In this document: positions 22,323 to 34,152 of the stretch, in pieces
Layout of the letters: each line of letters starts with the position of its first letter
Position numbering within the stretch: the stretch's first letter is position 1
NCBI RefSeq assembly: GCF_000237925.1
Contig: NC_031496.1
Location: 5,253,340-5,317,339 of the forward strand
Origin: Schistosoma mansoni
Taxonomy: Eukaryota; Platyhelminthes; Trematoda; Strigeidida; Schistosomatidae
Direction of reading: 5' to 3'
DNA: 64,000 nucleotides
Program-made: the position numbers and the translations under genes
Notes under the pieces: generated by a model
What the model was told of the DNA's origin: nothing
Database searches by the model: none
The model's input: the letters and a program-made list of their open reading frames with translations, nothing else

Positions 22323-25300
22323 GTGCATTTCTGAACTTCGCCTGTAGCTCTTTTAGAGTTACTGCCGGTTCCAAGCCCGGGTAAAGGAGGAGGGTTGGGT
22401 ATGGGGGTTAGCGACCCCATCCCGTAGAAAAGCTAACTCGCTAAAAAAACGCTAACCAGAAAAAATTATTCAAACCATTTAAACTCTGCACTGGGAGTTG
22501 AAAGAATAATTATGACGTCTCATGATGAAAGCCGAGATTCTTCTGAATTCACGAGACTGATGCACCTTCTAACAACCAGAGCAACATTCTTTATAGATAC
22601 ATGGAACGTCCGGACAATGTGGGAGACAGGAAAGACCAGCCAAATAGTAATGGAAATGAGGAGATACAACTTGGCAGTACTCGGAATCAGCGAAACCCAT
22701 TGGATACAAACTGGACAACAAAGGCTAGGTACAGGAGAGATGCTGCTGTACTCCGGTCACGAAGGGGAAAATGCTCCACACACTCAGGGAGTTGCTCTAA
22801 TGCTGTCCAAAGAAGCACGAAATGCACTTGTGGGATGGGAATCTCATGGACCCAGGATAATCAAAGCATCATTCAGAACAAAGAAGCAAGGGATCACAAT
22901 GAACGTTATCCAATGTTATGCACCCACCAATGATAGCAACGACGATGATAAAGATTAGTTCTATGAAAGGCTGCAATCAATTATAGAGAAGTACTCACGA
23001 AAGGACCTCACCATCCTGATGGGAGATCTAAATGCTAAAGTTGGAGTGGACAACACAGGATATGAAGATATAATTGGACGACATGGATTAGGAGAGAGAA
23101 ATGAAAATGGGGAGAGACTTGCAAACCTATGTGCATTCAACAAATTGGTTATAGGCGGCACAATATTTCCACACAAACGTATACACAAAGCTACATGGAT
23201 CTCACCGGACCAAACCACAGAGAACCAGATAGATCACATCTGTATCAACAAAAAATTCCGAAGATCAATGGAAGATGTGAGAACCCGGAGAGGAGCTGAC
23301 ATAGCTTCAGATCACCACCTGGTTGTGGCCAAGATGAGACTGAAGCTAAAGAAACACTGGACAACTGGACAAACAGCACTACAAAGGTTCAATACAGCCT
23401 TCCTTCGAGATACTGACAAGCTCCATGAATTCAAGATAACTCTCAACAACAGGTTCCAAGCTCTACAGGATCTACTGAATGAACAAGAAACTACTTTGGA
23501 GGACAACTGGAAAGGGATAAAAGAAGCACTAACTTCAACGTGTCAGGAGGTTCTTGGTCCTAAGAAGTATCATCACAAGGAATGGATCTCTATGGGAACC
23601 CTGGACAAAATTCAAGAAAAGAAGAACAAGAAACTAACAATTAACAACAGCCGAACACGAGCAGAGAAAGTCAAAGCACAAGCAGACTACTCAGAAGCAA
23701 ACAGGGAAGTGAAGAAAAGCATTAAAGCCGACAAGCAGAAATACATGGGAGAACTAGCAACGACGGCGGAAAAAGCTGCAAGAGAAGGGAATATGAGACA
23801 ACTATATGATACAACGAAGAAATTGGCAGGAAGATATAGCAAACCAGAGAGACCAGTCAAGGACAAAGAAGGAAAGACAATCACTGAGATTTAAGAACAG
23901 AGGAAAAGATGGGCAGAATACTTCGAGGAACTGCTGAATAGACCAGCCCAATTGAACCCACCGAACATCGAAGCAGCACACACTGACCTTCCTATAGATG
24001 TCACTCCACCAACGATCGAAGAAGTCAAGATGGCCATCAGACAAATCAAAAGTGAGAAGGCGGCAGGACCTGGCAATATACCAGCAGAAGCACTGAAGTC
24101 AGACATTGAAATAACTGCAAACATGCTTCACCTTCTATTCAAGAAGATTTGTGTTACGTCCTTGAATCTTTCTACCCACTTTGTGCCGAGTATGACCTGT
24201 GTAATGTAGATTAAGACCTTGACCCGGTAGGCTGACTGGCTTAACCTTTGAGGCTAATATGCGTGAGTTCGAAGTGGGGGTAGAGAGACGAAAACTATTC
24301 TATCCCTGATTGGCTGGCAAGCACGCGCGAGAGAGAGAGAAGACAAAGACAGCTGGAACGCTAATCACTTTATTCCAACCCCGATCTAGCACTCGAATTC
24401 CCAATTCAGATTAGGGTGAAAAGTTACATGAATAAATAGATGACTAAGCTGACCACAACGTACAATAATTAGGAAAATACAATTATGTCCAAAACTGGGG
24501 GATTATAGTAGAAAATAGGGTACAAAAGATTACGTCTAAATGACAATAGCTTTACAACAGAAAATGCTATGGTAATGAATTATACATCAAACGAAAGCTT
24601 ATGATCTGTAGAATAGGTTAGGGGCAAAAGTAAATGTTACAGTTTTACAAGCTTTGAATTAAATGAATTAATGTCCCCAAAAATAGCGTCCGTAATTTGT
24701 TAAGGCTTCTTGTTTTGCGGTTCACATCAATTTGGGAAGAGGAACAAGTGCCAATGGACTGGAAAGAAGGATATCTCATCAAGATACCAAAAAAAGGAGA
24801 TCTGAGCAAATGCGAGAACTACAGAGGCATCAGTTTGTTATCAGTACCAGGAAAAGTTTTCAACAGAGTGCTGCTGAACCGGATGAAAGACGCAGTAGAC
24901 GCCGAACTTAGGGATCATCAGGCTGGATTCCGTAAGGATAGGTCGTGCACAGATCAGATTGCGACACTACGGATCATCGTTGAACAATCAGTTGAGTGGA
25001 ACTCATCACTATACGTCAACTTCATCGACTATGAGAAGGCGTTTGACAGCGTGGATAGGAGAACATTATGGAAACTTCTTCGACACTATGGAGTTCCTGA
25101 AAAGATTGTCAACATTATCCAAAACTCATACGACGGACTACAGTGCAAAGTGGTGCATGGAGAACAGCTGACAGATGCATTTCCAGTAAGGACCGGAGTC
25201 AGACAAGGCTGTCTACTCTCCCCATTCCTCTTCCTTCTAGTGATTGACTGGATTATGAAGAATTCGACATCTGACGGGAAATACGGAATACAATGGACAG

Positions 25301-26140
25301 CTCAGAATCAATTAGATGATTTGGACTTCGCAGATGACCTAGCCCTCCTCTCTCATACACACGAACAAATGCAGATGAAGACAGCAAATGTAGCAGCAGC
25401 CTCCACATCGATAGGCCTCCACATTCACAAAGGAAAAAGCAAGATTCTCAAATGCAACACAGAGAACACCAACCCAATCACACTTGATGGCGAAACTCTA
25501 GAAGAGGTGGAAACATTCAAGTACCTGGGGAGCATCGTTGATAAACAAGAAGGATCGGATGCAGATGTAAAGGCGAGGATTGGCAAAGCAAGGGCAGCAT
25601 TTATACAATTGAAGAACATATGGAACTCAAAACAACTGTCAACCAATTTCAAGGTCAGAATCTTTAATACGAACGTCAAGACAGTCCTACTGTATGGAGC
25701 TGAAACGTGGAGAACTACTACGACCATCATCAGGAAGGTACAAGTATTTATAAATAGTTGTCTACGCAAAATACTCAACATCCATTGACCGGATACTATC
25801 AGCAACAGCGTTTTATGGGAGAGGACAAACCAGCTTCCAGCTGAAGAGGAAATTAGGAAAAAACATTGGAAGTGGATCGGACATACATTAAGGAAATCAC
25901 CAATGTGCATCACGACTCAATCCCTAACTTGGAATCCGGAAGGGAAGCGGAAAAGATGAAGGCCAAAGAACACACTACACCGGGAAATAGAAGCAGATAT
26001 GAAAAGGATGAATAGCAACTGGAAAGAACTGGAAAGGAAGGCTCAGGACAGAGTTGGATAGAGAATGCTGGTGAGCGGCCTATGCTCCTCGACGAGGGGT
26101 AACAGGCGTAAGTAAGTAAGTAAGTAAGTGCATTTCTGAA
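22323..26140 (+). mobile_element. full-length Perere-3/SR-type RTE LINE with 13-bp target duplication
   Basis: The element spans 22336-26127, flanked by GTGCATTTCTGAA at 22323-22335 and 26128-26140. The 5' UTR is about 22336-22511, the ORF 22512-26115, and the end a (GTAA)n tail typical of RTE LINEs. Removing the 578-bp solo LTR and its 5-bp duplication leaves about 3.2 kb and one continuous frame of 1007 codons including the stop. The APE endonuclease has SETHWIQTG, GDLNAKVG and SDHHLVV. The RT has NYRGISLL, FIDYEKAFDSVD, RQGCLLSPFLF and FADDLALL. Five in-frame stops break it, at 22956, 23892, 25786, 25957 and 26059, with no frameshift. It lies in the receptor intron, antisense to the gene. 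Confidence 0.93.
24152..24729. mobile_element. solo LTR inserted in the RTE LINE
   Basis: A 578-bp noncoding insert beginning TGTTACGTCC and ending TTCACATCA, so TG...CA ended. It is flanked by ATTTG at 24147-24151 and 24730-24734. The LINE reading frame resumes exactly after the duplication (FKKI-WEEEQVP). The ends and the 5-bp duplication fit an LTR retrotransposon left as a solo LTR; a BEL/Pao or Gypsy source cannot be decided. It has no similarity to the CsRn1-like LTRs in this window. Orientation is unclear. Confidence 0.82.
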
Positions 26141-26239
26141 GGAAATATTTTCCTAACTACTTATCATGTATTTTAATATTCATCCATTATGGTGGTATTT
26201 TGAGATATCATCGGCAACTACGTTAATCAAATTAATTTA

Positions 26240-26517
26240 GACAACCAGTCATACATCTGATTAGTAATAACAAAGGTGTTATAGTTATCATCACAGGTTT
26301 ATTTAAGTTAATCCACCACTTAGAATCTAGAAACACTGAACAGTTGTTTGGTCTCACAAGGGGCTCTTCAGCAGCGCTAACGGGTATTTTGTCCAGTGCT
26401 TCCTGGTTTCCGAATGTGGTCTTACTAAGATAAATATATGATGTAAAACTATGGAAATTCAACAATCTACGCGAGCCCACTACGCTAGTAATAATAATAA
26501 TAATAATAATAATAATA
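26240..26517 (-). repeat. decayed hammerhead SINE plus (TAA)n tract
   Basis: The minus strand at about 26315-26375 reads GCTGCTGAAGAGCCCC then AGACCAAACAACTG and TGTTTCTAG. This lines up with the ribozyme part of the SINEs at 31.6-32.1 kb. A TAA repeat occupies about 26489-26517. The boundaries are uncertain. Confidence 0.45.
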
Positions 26518-27450
26518 GTGAATATAATAATATGATTACAGTATTTTAAGCCATAGACTGAAGTTCGAAGTTAAGATTTTTAATGTCTAGTGATTCTGAA
26601 AGTGACTGTGATTGAGATTCAGCTTATTTGACCATAATTTACCCACAAAGCTGGTTGAATTAGACGTGTTTATTGCTAGTGTAAATAGATACATGCTGGG
26701 ATTATAAATATCCTTCAAGTTTCAGCTTCACTAATATTTGGAGATATACAAACCATTGAAGTTTAAATGACAGGTTTAAGAGTTATATGATCATTAAGGT
26801 TCATGAATATCATAAGTTTTATTCGTAAAATAGTTAGGGCTTTACATTGTTGAGTAACTAAAAACGATGTTAAAATAACCATTTTCAGGAGTAATTCGAC
26901 TGATTGCATTAATTTAATCTTGTTGTTTTTAAATTAACGAATTTTTTCAAGTAATTTAGTTGAATATTAGAAATTCTCAAAATCTGTTTCTTTATTTATG
27001 GATGAGTACACTTCTTCTATCTCGTAAGTCAAAATAATGATAGGAAAATATCGGTAGAAATAGATTATTATATTACTAACATGAAGCTATATACGCTTTA
27101 AATTTATTTCCATATTAAGTACAATTAATCATTATGATATTACTAGTCTAGCTAATGTTGTCGATTCAATTTAAACCTATGTGAATGAAGAAATGTGGAG
27201 AAACGAATAGAGAAGAAAAAAAGGAACGAAAAATTGACAGTACCATCCATCACAATTAAAATTAGTAATTGAGGTAATTTTGTTGTGTTTAACCACCAAT
27301 CAACCCGTGCATTATAAAATATTGTGCAAAAATTACTTAAGATTAAGTGAATATTAGGAAAGAAAAATGAAAATAATGAACACATTGATATGCATCGTGC
27401 ATTTGTATACAACACTTAAGAGAAAGAATATATATAGAGAGATAACTTAC
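26518..27450 (-). other. receptor intron, right part
   Basis: Remainder of the 7.6-kb intron up to its donor GTAAGTTATC (27450-27441). It is AT-rich and shows no recognised element. Confidence 0.6.
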
Positions 27451-27495
27451 TATTGTAAACCATCCAGATATTATAAGTGTTTCATCTGAATGTGA
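27451..27495 (-). CDS. Cys-loop receptor subunit, 45-bp exon
   Basis: Encodes SHSDETLIISGWFTI. It is bounded by CCTTTCAG upstream and GTAAGTT downstream, in phase 0 on both sides. Joined to its neighbours it gives ...QVVKL-SHSDETLIISGWFTI-RWMDHRLKW. That aligns with the family segment around D-E-x-N-Q-x-L-T-T-x-x-W that precedes the W-x-D-x-x-L-x-W stretch. Vertebrate muscle and neuronal nicotinic receptor genes also have a 45-bp exon at this point, so the length itself supports the call. It was too short for an open-frame screen and was found by looking for the missing segment between the flanking exons. Confidence 0.85.
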
Positions 27496-29565
27496 CTGAA
27501 AGGAGTGGGAGAGAGAAAAAAATGTACAGTCGATAAGTTTTTTGTCGTTAGCGAAAGATAGAAATTAAAATTACTGTCATAAATGAAACTGCAAAAAATG
27601 AATATTTATTATTTTTCAAGTGACTTAATTGGTTTCATATCATGAGTGAGATAGATGATAGACAAATAGAGGGACAAGAAACTATGTTTTAACTGACATG
27701 TGTTATTTTGGAGTTTTTGCTTTTGCCAAACAATCTTAATCGATGTAAGTGAATGGAAAATTACATCGTTAAACAATTTAAATATATATACTATCTAGGA
27801 AAAAGTTATAATAACACACTAGATAACCAATAGCTAATGAAATTTTTTAGACTACTCGATGAATTCAAATCATTGTGACAGTCTTTAGGACAAAGATGTT
27901 ATTGGCTAAAAGCTTCCAACACCACGTCTTTCAAAGGTGAGTCTCGTAGTCTATTCTTTATCTGTTTGTTTTATAAACTCGACTATTTTGTTTGTATGTA
28001 GTGAAAATAGTGGGTGATAACAATTGAAGATAAATTAATTAATACTATACAAACTATGTGGCTAAATAATGGACTACCGTTCATTAATGACTCGATTTTT
28101 TGTTGAATTACCAGAGTTTTAGTTCGAAATAATTATTCCAAAGGTCAGAAAGAAAATAGAAGTCGGTGGTTACTATGTATATTGGATCCACGGCAATCAA
28201 TGTCAGAAAGTGCTTAAAATTGGAGAATTCGAACTCAGAAATATTAAATCAGCGCACGAACGATAATAACCTCTCTCTACTGTATGCAATTCCTGGGTTT
28301 AACATTTTGTAAAGTTTTCAGACCAAGAAAATAAAACTATCTAGCTCCCTCTTTCTTCCAACAATTCTCTAATTAACTGTAGTCTGTGACGACAATCATT
28401 TGAATAATAAATAAATCTCGACCAGAACTGTTACGAATTAGTTATTACTGTTACTTCATGACTGAAATTAGGTTTTGAATTATTATAGGAAAGTTTGAAA
28501 TGAATTTATTTATAACTAAACAATAAAGTTCTCGGACACACTTCAAAGGAAGAGGCATAAATATCCATTCTACTTACTATATGACAAGAAGTATCACTTG
28601 AATTTTTTCAGTAATTCCAGAAATGCAGTTTATTGAATACTATTCGAAATAACAGTATTTAGGCTATCAACTCAGGATATAAAAGCTGATCATTTGCAGT
28701 CACTTACTAGTATTTAATACTGTTTATTTTCAGTCATGATGCCACCCCTTAGTTAATATTGAGACAACAACAGTTTGATTAAATTTATTAACACAAAGTT
28801 TTAATTAATCTATTCTAATGATAATTTGCAAAATAGTTTTCAGATTTATTTCTGACAAAAATCATGTGCATGATCTGTAGGCAAACTAAATATTTTTTTC
28901 AAAGTTGACTTATTCCTCCAAAAAGAGGCAAATTTTTTAAATCGCTGTTTTGAAGCCCTTAGGTTGAATATTTAAGCCTGAGTTCGTCATCTTAAACCCT
29001 CATACTTAATGTCTGATTTTTAAAAACGCATTCACCAGTTTTACAATTAGACTGAGCAGAATACGTTTTGGCCAATCTTTCAAAAACTCATGAATCTCGG
29101 GATGGAAATAGTGAAAAATAGCGGTTTTAAACGGAAGCTAAATAACTTTATTGTTGTTCATCAATAAGATTGACTAAAAGCTTTGCAATATAAATCATAC
29201 CGCATTTAGCGATTATTATTTCTTTTTGATATATTGATATTTTAGGCCCCTGAAATATCATTGATTATATATGATGACTAGAATGAGATGTAATTTCCAT
29301 TCTATTCGCGATGAAATATAGATTTAGTAAAAAACGGCAATATATGCTTCACAATTTCAAGTCACTGGTAGCGAAAATATAAGTTTATCTTACTATCCCT
29401 ATTATTGGGTGGAGGACATTCCATCCCATTCTTTGTCTGCCTACTTATAGGAAGATATTAAATTTAACGGAAATTAATAAATAAAACCATATGAGCAGTA
29501 GATAGTCCTAAATATAAGTAAACTTGTCATGTTTCATTAAAACAAAACATTAAAATAAAACCTAC

Positions 29566-29717
29566 CAACTTTACTACTTGTATAAGATTATATGTTAGAT
29601 TAACAAGAAGGGGCTTCTGACAAACATGAGGACATGCAGATGGTTGCAACCATAAATTAGGTTGATTGATCAAATGATTCGCTAGAATTTCTTCATAACT
29701 TTTACCAAAAACTGAGT
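29566..29717 (-). CDS. Cys-loop receptor subunit, N-terminal ectodomain exon
   Basis: Encodes SVFGKSYEEILANHLINQPN, WLQPSACPHVCQKP and LLVNLTYNLIQVVKL. This is the N-terminal helix and first beta strands of the ligand-binding domain, the family pattern being Y-E-x-x-L-x-x-x-L then V-x-(V/F)-x-L-x-L-x-Q-(I/V). The donor is GTAGGT after KL (phase 0). The acceptor is taken as CAATTAG after a T-rich tract; a second AG six bases on would shorten the exon to 146 bp. There is a predicted N-glycosylation site at NLT. A frame continuing upstream lacks an ATG, so the initiator lies in an earlier exon. Confidence 0.75.
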
Positions 29718-30763
29718 CTAATTGAATTAAGTCCAATGAAAAAAAACAGAAATGGGTCAGTGAAATTGCTGAGGATACAATGTTTTCAATGCTATACAAA
29801 CTATCGGTTCTCTACAGAAACAATAAAGAAGTCAAAAGAATTCGACATAAGATAACACCAAACGTAATTTAAATTTCAAGCAACTAACAAAATATTGGCT
29901 TCATTTGAATATGTCTATATTTCTGTTGTGAAAACGGACGGTGGTCTTTAGTGGGTTATTTCATTTTTCTTCCAAATTTGAAACGGACATTGAGAACTAA
30001 TCGATTGCATCGTAATTAATAGATATTCTCTTGAAGCCATCAGTTATTAATCTACTTTGCATTATGAGATAAAATGTATTTGACTAGTGTTGTTGACAAC
30101 GGAAGCAACATATTGTAAATTTATGAACTTCATGGCTATTAAATTATTCAAATATTTTGCTTAGCCAGCTTTCTCTTTATTATCATAATTAACTATTTGT
30201 TCAATGTGTATGCATTTGCTTTCAGAATGAAAACAGACCTACGAGTGACTGACGACATTTGATTTTTCACTGGAAATGTAGGAAAATTTTGGTATACATG
30301 TCTTTGTTGAGCCAAATATGATGAAACATAACAGTTAATATTATAAGGATTTAAGTTGATTAAATGTCTACTTCTAAATAGTATTTATGATAGATAGATA
30401 TCAGTAGAACAGTGAAGATAGAATATCAGTGAACAGTAATTTCACTTTATATTTAAACTTTTTTGTTAACGCTCATGTTCTGTTATGTGATTATTTGAGA
30501 AGTGTAATCTTAGTTGAGTACTGAGTTACAGTACAACACAATGAGCAGAGGTATAACTAAACTTGTTGTTGAATTAACTCATTTACATCAGTAGTGCAAC
30601 ATACATTCAAAATATTTAAAACATCTACAATTAACCAGGTCACGTAATAACCAATTGTAATCTAATGCATAATTCCCGCTATCTTTGCTAAATATTTTGT
30701 TTACTACATGTAGTATTCCCTTCTTATGATGGAGATATTTGATACTAACTCCGAAAATTATAC
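29718..30763 (-). other. probable first receptor intron
   Basis: AT-rich sequence with no recognised element. It is an intron only if the tentative first exon at 30764-30812 is right. Confidence 0.4.
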
Positions 30764-30812
30764 CAGAATAATATAAACTGAAGATATCTAACAACAACAC
30801 TTCAAGTGCCAT
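30764..30812 (-). CDS. tentative first exon of receptor (signal peptide)
   Basis: ATG at 30812-30810 opens MALEVLLLDIFSLYYS, a short hydrophobic leader. A GTATAA donor after TCT-G leaves phase 1, which is the phase required by the exon at 29717 and gives ...SLYYS-D-SVFGKSYEE. With this exon the coding sequence is 1341 bp, or 446 residues. The donor is non-optimal and the exon was chosen because it fits, so it is a hypothesis. Transcript data or another ATG further upstream could replace it. Confidence 0.4.
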
Positions 30813-31375
30813 AGTGAAAAGAGGTAGAAAGGCTTTTAAAAAAATACTTTTATTCTCATCAGAGAAGCAGAAGTTTTAATGCACCTCATTCAAATACATG
30901 GCTCATTAATGACCTTCGATCTTGAGGAGAGAAATATTCTTTTAAAACTTGAAGCAAAGTGAATTTTGTATTGAGGGGATATATGAAATTTCGATCAATG
31001 GGGGAATTTAAAGAAGTAAAAATAAAAGTTTTCACTTATATAATAACTTCGATTTATTTAGTCTCCTAAATTGACTGAACTTCACGGAGGAAAACGTCAT
31101 AGATTTTTTAAATAGTTGGATTAATTCATTCATTGTCCGAAAGCTGGTAGAATTTACTTACCTACAAATCATAATACGATAACGTTCGTCACTTGCATAA
31201 GTCTCAATCTTCATGATATTTCCAACCATACGAAGAACTCAATGATCATATTTTCAACATACAATCATTGAGGTAATATGGTTTTATCATGCACTTGTTT
31301 ATAAATTTGTTAGCGTTTGACATCATGAGTCAAGTTTGTTCATCCTTTTATGGACCATATATGTTTAAAGTATAT
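30813..31375. other. no gene recognised
   Basis: AT-rich sequence upstream of the receptor gene. A promoter is expected here if the first exon is right, but no defined motif can be claimed. Confidence 0.3.
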
Positions 31376-31640
31376 CAAAACACAATTATATGTACGAAAA
31401 ATATTATTTTCAATAGTTTCTCATCAGGTTCTACAAATATATATCCAAATTAATAATCCATAAAAATTGGCTCAATTTAAGGAAAACTAAATCTTCTAAG
31501 ATTATAACATATGAATAAAGTGTTGTTTGTCATATAAAATCAAATCAAGTCGTTATCAGTACGAGGTTGTGGAGACCGCTAATTTTTTGATTGAGATCAT
31601 GAGTCGACGAAGGTTAGACCACCATTGAAAACCTGGAAAC

Positions 31641-31690
31641 GTTGAACGGCCGTTTCGTCCTACTCTGGGGCTCTTCAGTAGTGAGAATTC
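31641..31690 (-). ncRNA. hammerhead ribozyme core, minus-strand SINE unit
   Basis: Minus strand CTGAAGA (31678-31672), an imperfect stem II (GCCCC ... AGGAC), GAAA (31656-31653), a GGCC-centred stem III and the cleavage triplet GTT instead of GTC. GUU fits the NUH rule, but stem II has a mismatch, so activity is doubtful. Confidence 0.6.
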
Positions 31691-31989
31691 ACGATCCCGC
31701 ATGTAGAATTCGAATCCAGGACCCTCGGTCTCTCACGTGAACACTTAACCTCTAGGTAATCGAGCTGATATCCAACGGTGTTAACGTCTAACTCTAACCA
31801 ATCCAGTGGAGCTAATCCGTGTCAGGTAGAGACAGGTATCTACCTTAGAAAATTGAAGATGGTCACGCAATTTCACGGATTGGTTCAAGTTGGACATTAA
31901 CACTGTTGGATACTGGCTCAGTGGTCTAGAGGTTAGGTGTTCAAGCGCGAGACCGAGGGTCCTGGATTCGAATCCTACATGCGGGATCG

Positions 31990-32050
31990 TGGATGCTCAC
32001 TTCTGAAGAGTCCCATAGTAGGACGAAACGGCCGTCCAATGTTTCCAGGT
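31990..32050 (+). ncRNA. hammerhead ribozyme core, plus-strand SINE unit
   Basis: CTGAAGA at 32003-32009 (consensus CUGANGA), stem II GTCCC ... GGAC, GAAA at 32025-32028, stem III CGGCCG and the cleavage triplet GTC ending at 32036. All invariant core bases are present by eye. The layout is like the schistosome Smα ribozyme, which cleaves tandem or long transcripts. Confidence 0.75.
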
Positions 32051-32570
32051 TTCAATGGTGGTCTAACATTCGTCGATTCATGATCCAAATCGTTATCTTG
32101 AGGTGACTAATATGAAGTGTTAACTTGAATAAGCTCATACGTTAAATGAAGATGTGAGATCAATGATCAGAATAAATATGGTCAACATGGAGTGAGTGAG
32201 AGAATGATGCAATTACAAATCAGAAATTATGTAATATGTAGAATATGAATTAGGTACGAATTAGTAAATACGGTTTGGTGCTGAATAAATTTCTCAAAAA
32301 GGTTGGTATGTGTCATAATAATGATAATAACAATAATGTGTGTTTACGATTGAGACATAAAAATGAACATTAATCATATTTCATTACCATGTCATAAAAT
32401 TGATAACTAACTAGTTAGGCCCGAAGTTGGTCACAGTAAAAAGAGTAGCTCTAGCGTTTTAATCCCAATAGCAATTGCTTCGGCAGTCTGAAGGGTTCTC
32501 AGTCTGATGGATTTAGGCAGACTGCTGCTAATACAATATATTATATTGATTGATTACGATTGAAAATATA

Positions 32571-34152
32571 ATCTAATATCCGATTAAATTCATCTACATC
32601 CTTTTGCCTCGATCGAACATCATCCATTTTTCACTGTTACTAGATTTGGGAGAGTAATATTTGGTAATTGAAGATTAAATTTAATTATCCTTCTTACCCA
32701 ATAACTTTCCGTTACTTATATCTTTTTACATTTCAAAAAATTTGTTGATTTCCTTTAAAATAACGAACTTAACTATTTATTAAGTGAAAAATGTGGTAAT
32801 TTGAACGGTTTTCAACATGATGTGATATCGATTTGTGAGCTATTTATAATAAAAAGATAGATATTTACAATAACTGATCATTGAGTCATTGTCATATTTG
32901 TTCAGTGCTTAATGTTGATCTAATCCTATCAATCAAGTTACAATGTAACCATTAGTCTAGGTAAATCGAATAGCTTGTCAGTAATATCCTTTAAGGTTGC
33001 GAGTACAGCTTATTGATGCGTGTCAGCTGACACAAAACTAAGTTCTAAAGTTTCCTGCGGACTACCTCCGACCACTCAGAATCAGAAGGTTGATATTTTA
33101 TTAAGAATAAATGATTCACTCATTTAAGCTGCTCAGTTTAGCAAATAACCAAATTCAGTAATACCAACAAAACTACGAATAAAAATGGAAGTTAAATGGT
33201 GAAGAAACTTCAAATGACACCATAAATTTATCATGAAAATGCAGACTTTTGAACTATCCTTGAGACTGTGGGATGCTAAGTTCTTACAGATTTGTTAGCT
33301 ACTTCCATCCGATGGCATTTGCACTATATCTTGACGGAAATGGAAAGTATAAACAACCGAATTTCAGTTTAGATCTCGATGCTTACATGTTTCAACACAT
33401 AGCTACATATTCTCAATTCAAACTCATCTGTAGTGATAATTTTTGGAACAAAAGATAGGACAGAGTAACCAAATGAATGTTTCATGGTTTTACCGATTCC
33501 CAGATGACTTTTAGTCCACCTACGCAAATATTTAAGCTTCATGTAACCAGAGAAATACTACGAGTCGAAAGTACTTAAACTGATTGGCAAATTATTATAT
33601 TTCCACTGACATTTATGAAGAATATTGAGAATCCTAATTACTAACCTTTCAGGTCATCGAAATAAACAATCAAGAATATATACGTAAAAAAAATATATAG
33701 AACTTTATAAGCAATGGTAAAAAGATGAGAATTTTAATTATAGTGTCAGTGGTGAGAAACATTTGGAGTAATATCATTTAAGGATAAAACATCTGATTGT
33801 GAGATAATAATTATCTACCAATAACTGAGTATATACTCACCTCTATTGATTACTGATTAATTTTTATCAAAACAATATGTCCAATATCATACAACTTCCG
33901 ATCAATTATTTTGTTAATGAGAGGTAACGAAAAAATAGTATAATAAAATGACTATAAGAAATGAGAAACTGATGTTCTTGAAAACCTTGTTGGTTTTTCG
34001 AAAACTAAACTCAAATCTCTGTCAGTACTTGTATATTAATACCAGTTTATCTTTTAAAGTAGTTTTTAAAAATTAAAATGACAGTAAAACTATAATAAAG
34101 AGAAGAGCCAGTTGGAATATAGAAAGCTATTTTCGTGTTTTACGTGACTTAC
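32571..34152. other. no gene recognised
   Basis: AT-rich spacer. A small plus-strand frame at 33273-33458 has no support. Confidence 0.35.

Larger units (their letters stand above)
31558..32089. mobile_element. inverted dimer of Smα-like hammerhead SINEs, inserted as one unit
   Basis: The 532-bp insert is flanked by TCGTTATC at 31550-31557 and 32090-32097 inside the Penelope-like fragment, whose sequence resumes on both sides. The left unit (about 31590-31835) is on the minus strand and the right unit (about 31865-32089) on the plus strand, 5' heads together at the centre. Each unit has a leader, a tRNA-like Pol III promoter (A box near CTGGCTCAGTGGTCTAGAGG, B box GGTCCTGGATTCGAATCC) and a hammerhead core, and ends in CAATGGTGGTCTAAC followed by TCATGATC. 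From family knowledge, Smα elements of schistosomes combine Pol III boxes with a hammerhead ribozyme. Confidence 0.82.
31376..32570 (-). mobile_element. second Penelope-like element fragment, split by a SINE pair
   Basis: On the minus strand this carries a diverged copy of the C-terminal coding end (GCAATTGCTATTGGGAT near 32470) and of the 3' UTR and 3' terminus of the element at 21.1-22.0 kb. For example, ACTAATATGAAGTGTTAACT at about 32107-32126 is the complement of a block near 21800. It is more decayed than the first copy. It is interrupted at 31550-31557/32090-32097 by the inverted SINE pair. Confidence 0.75.

Noticed and set aside
23019-24044. Minus-strand frames opposite the Perere-3-type LINE
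   Set aside because: Antisense shadows of the endonuclease and linker coding sequence.
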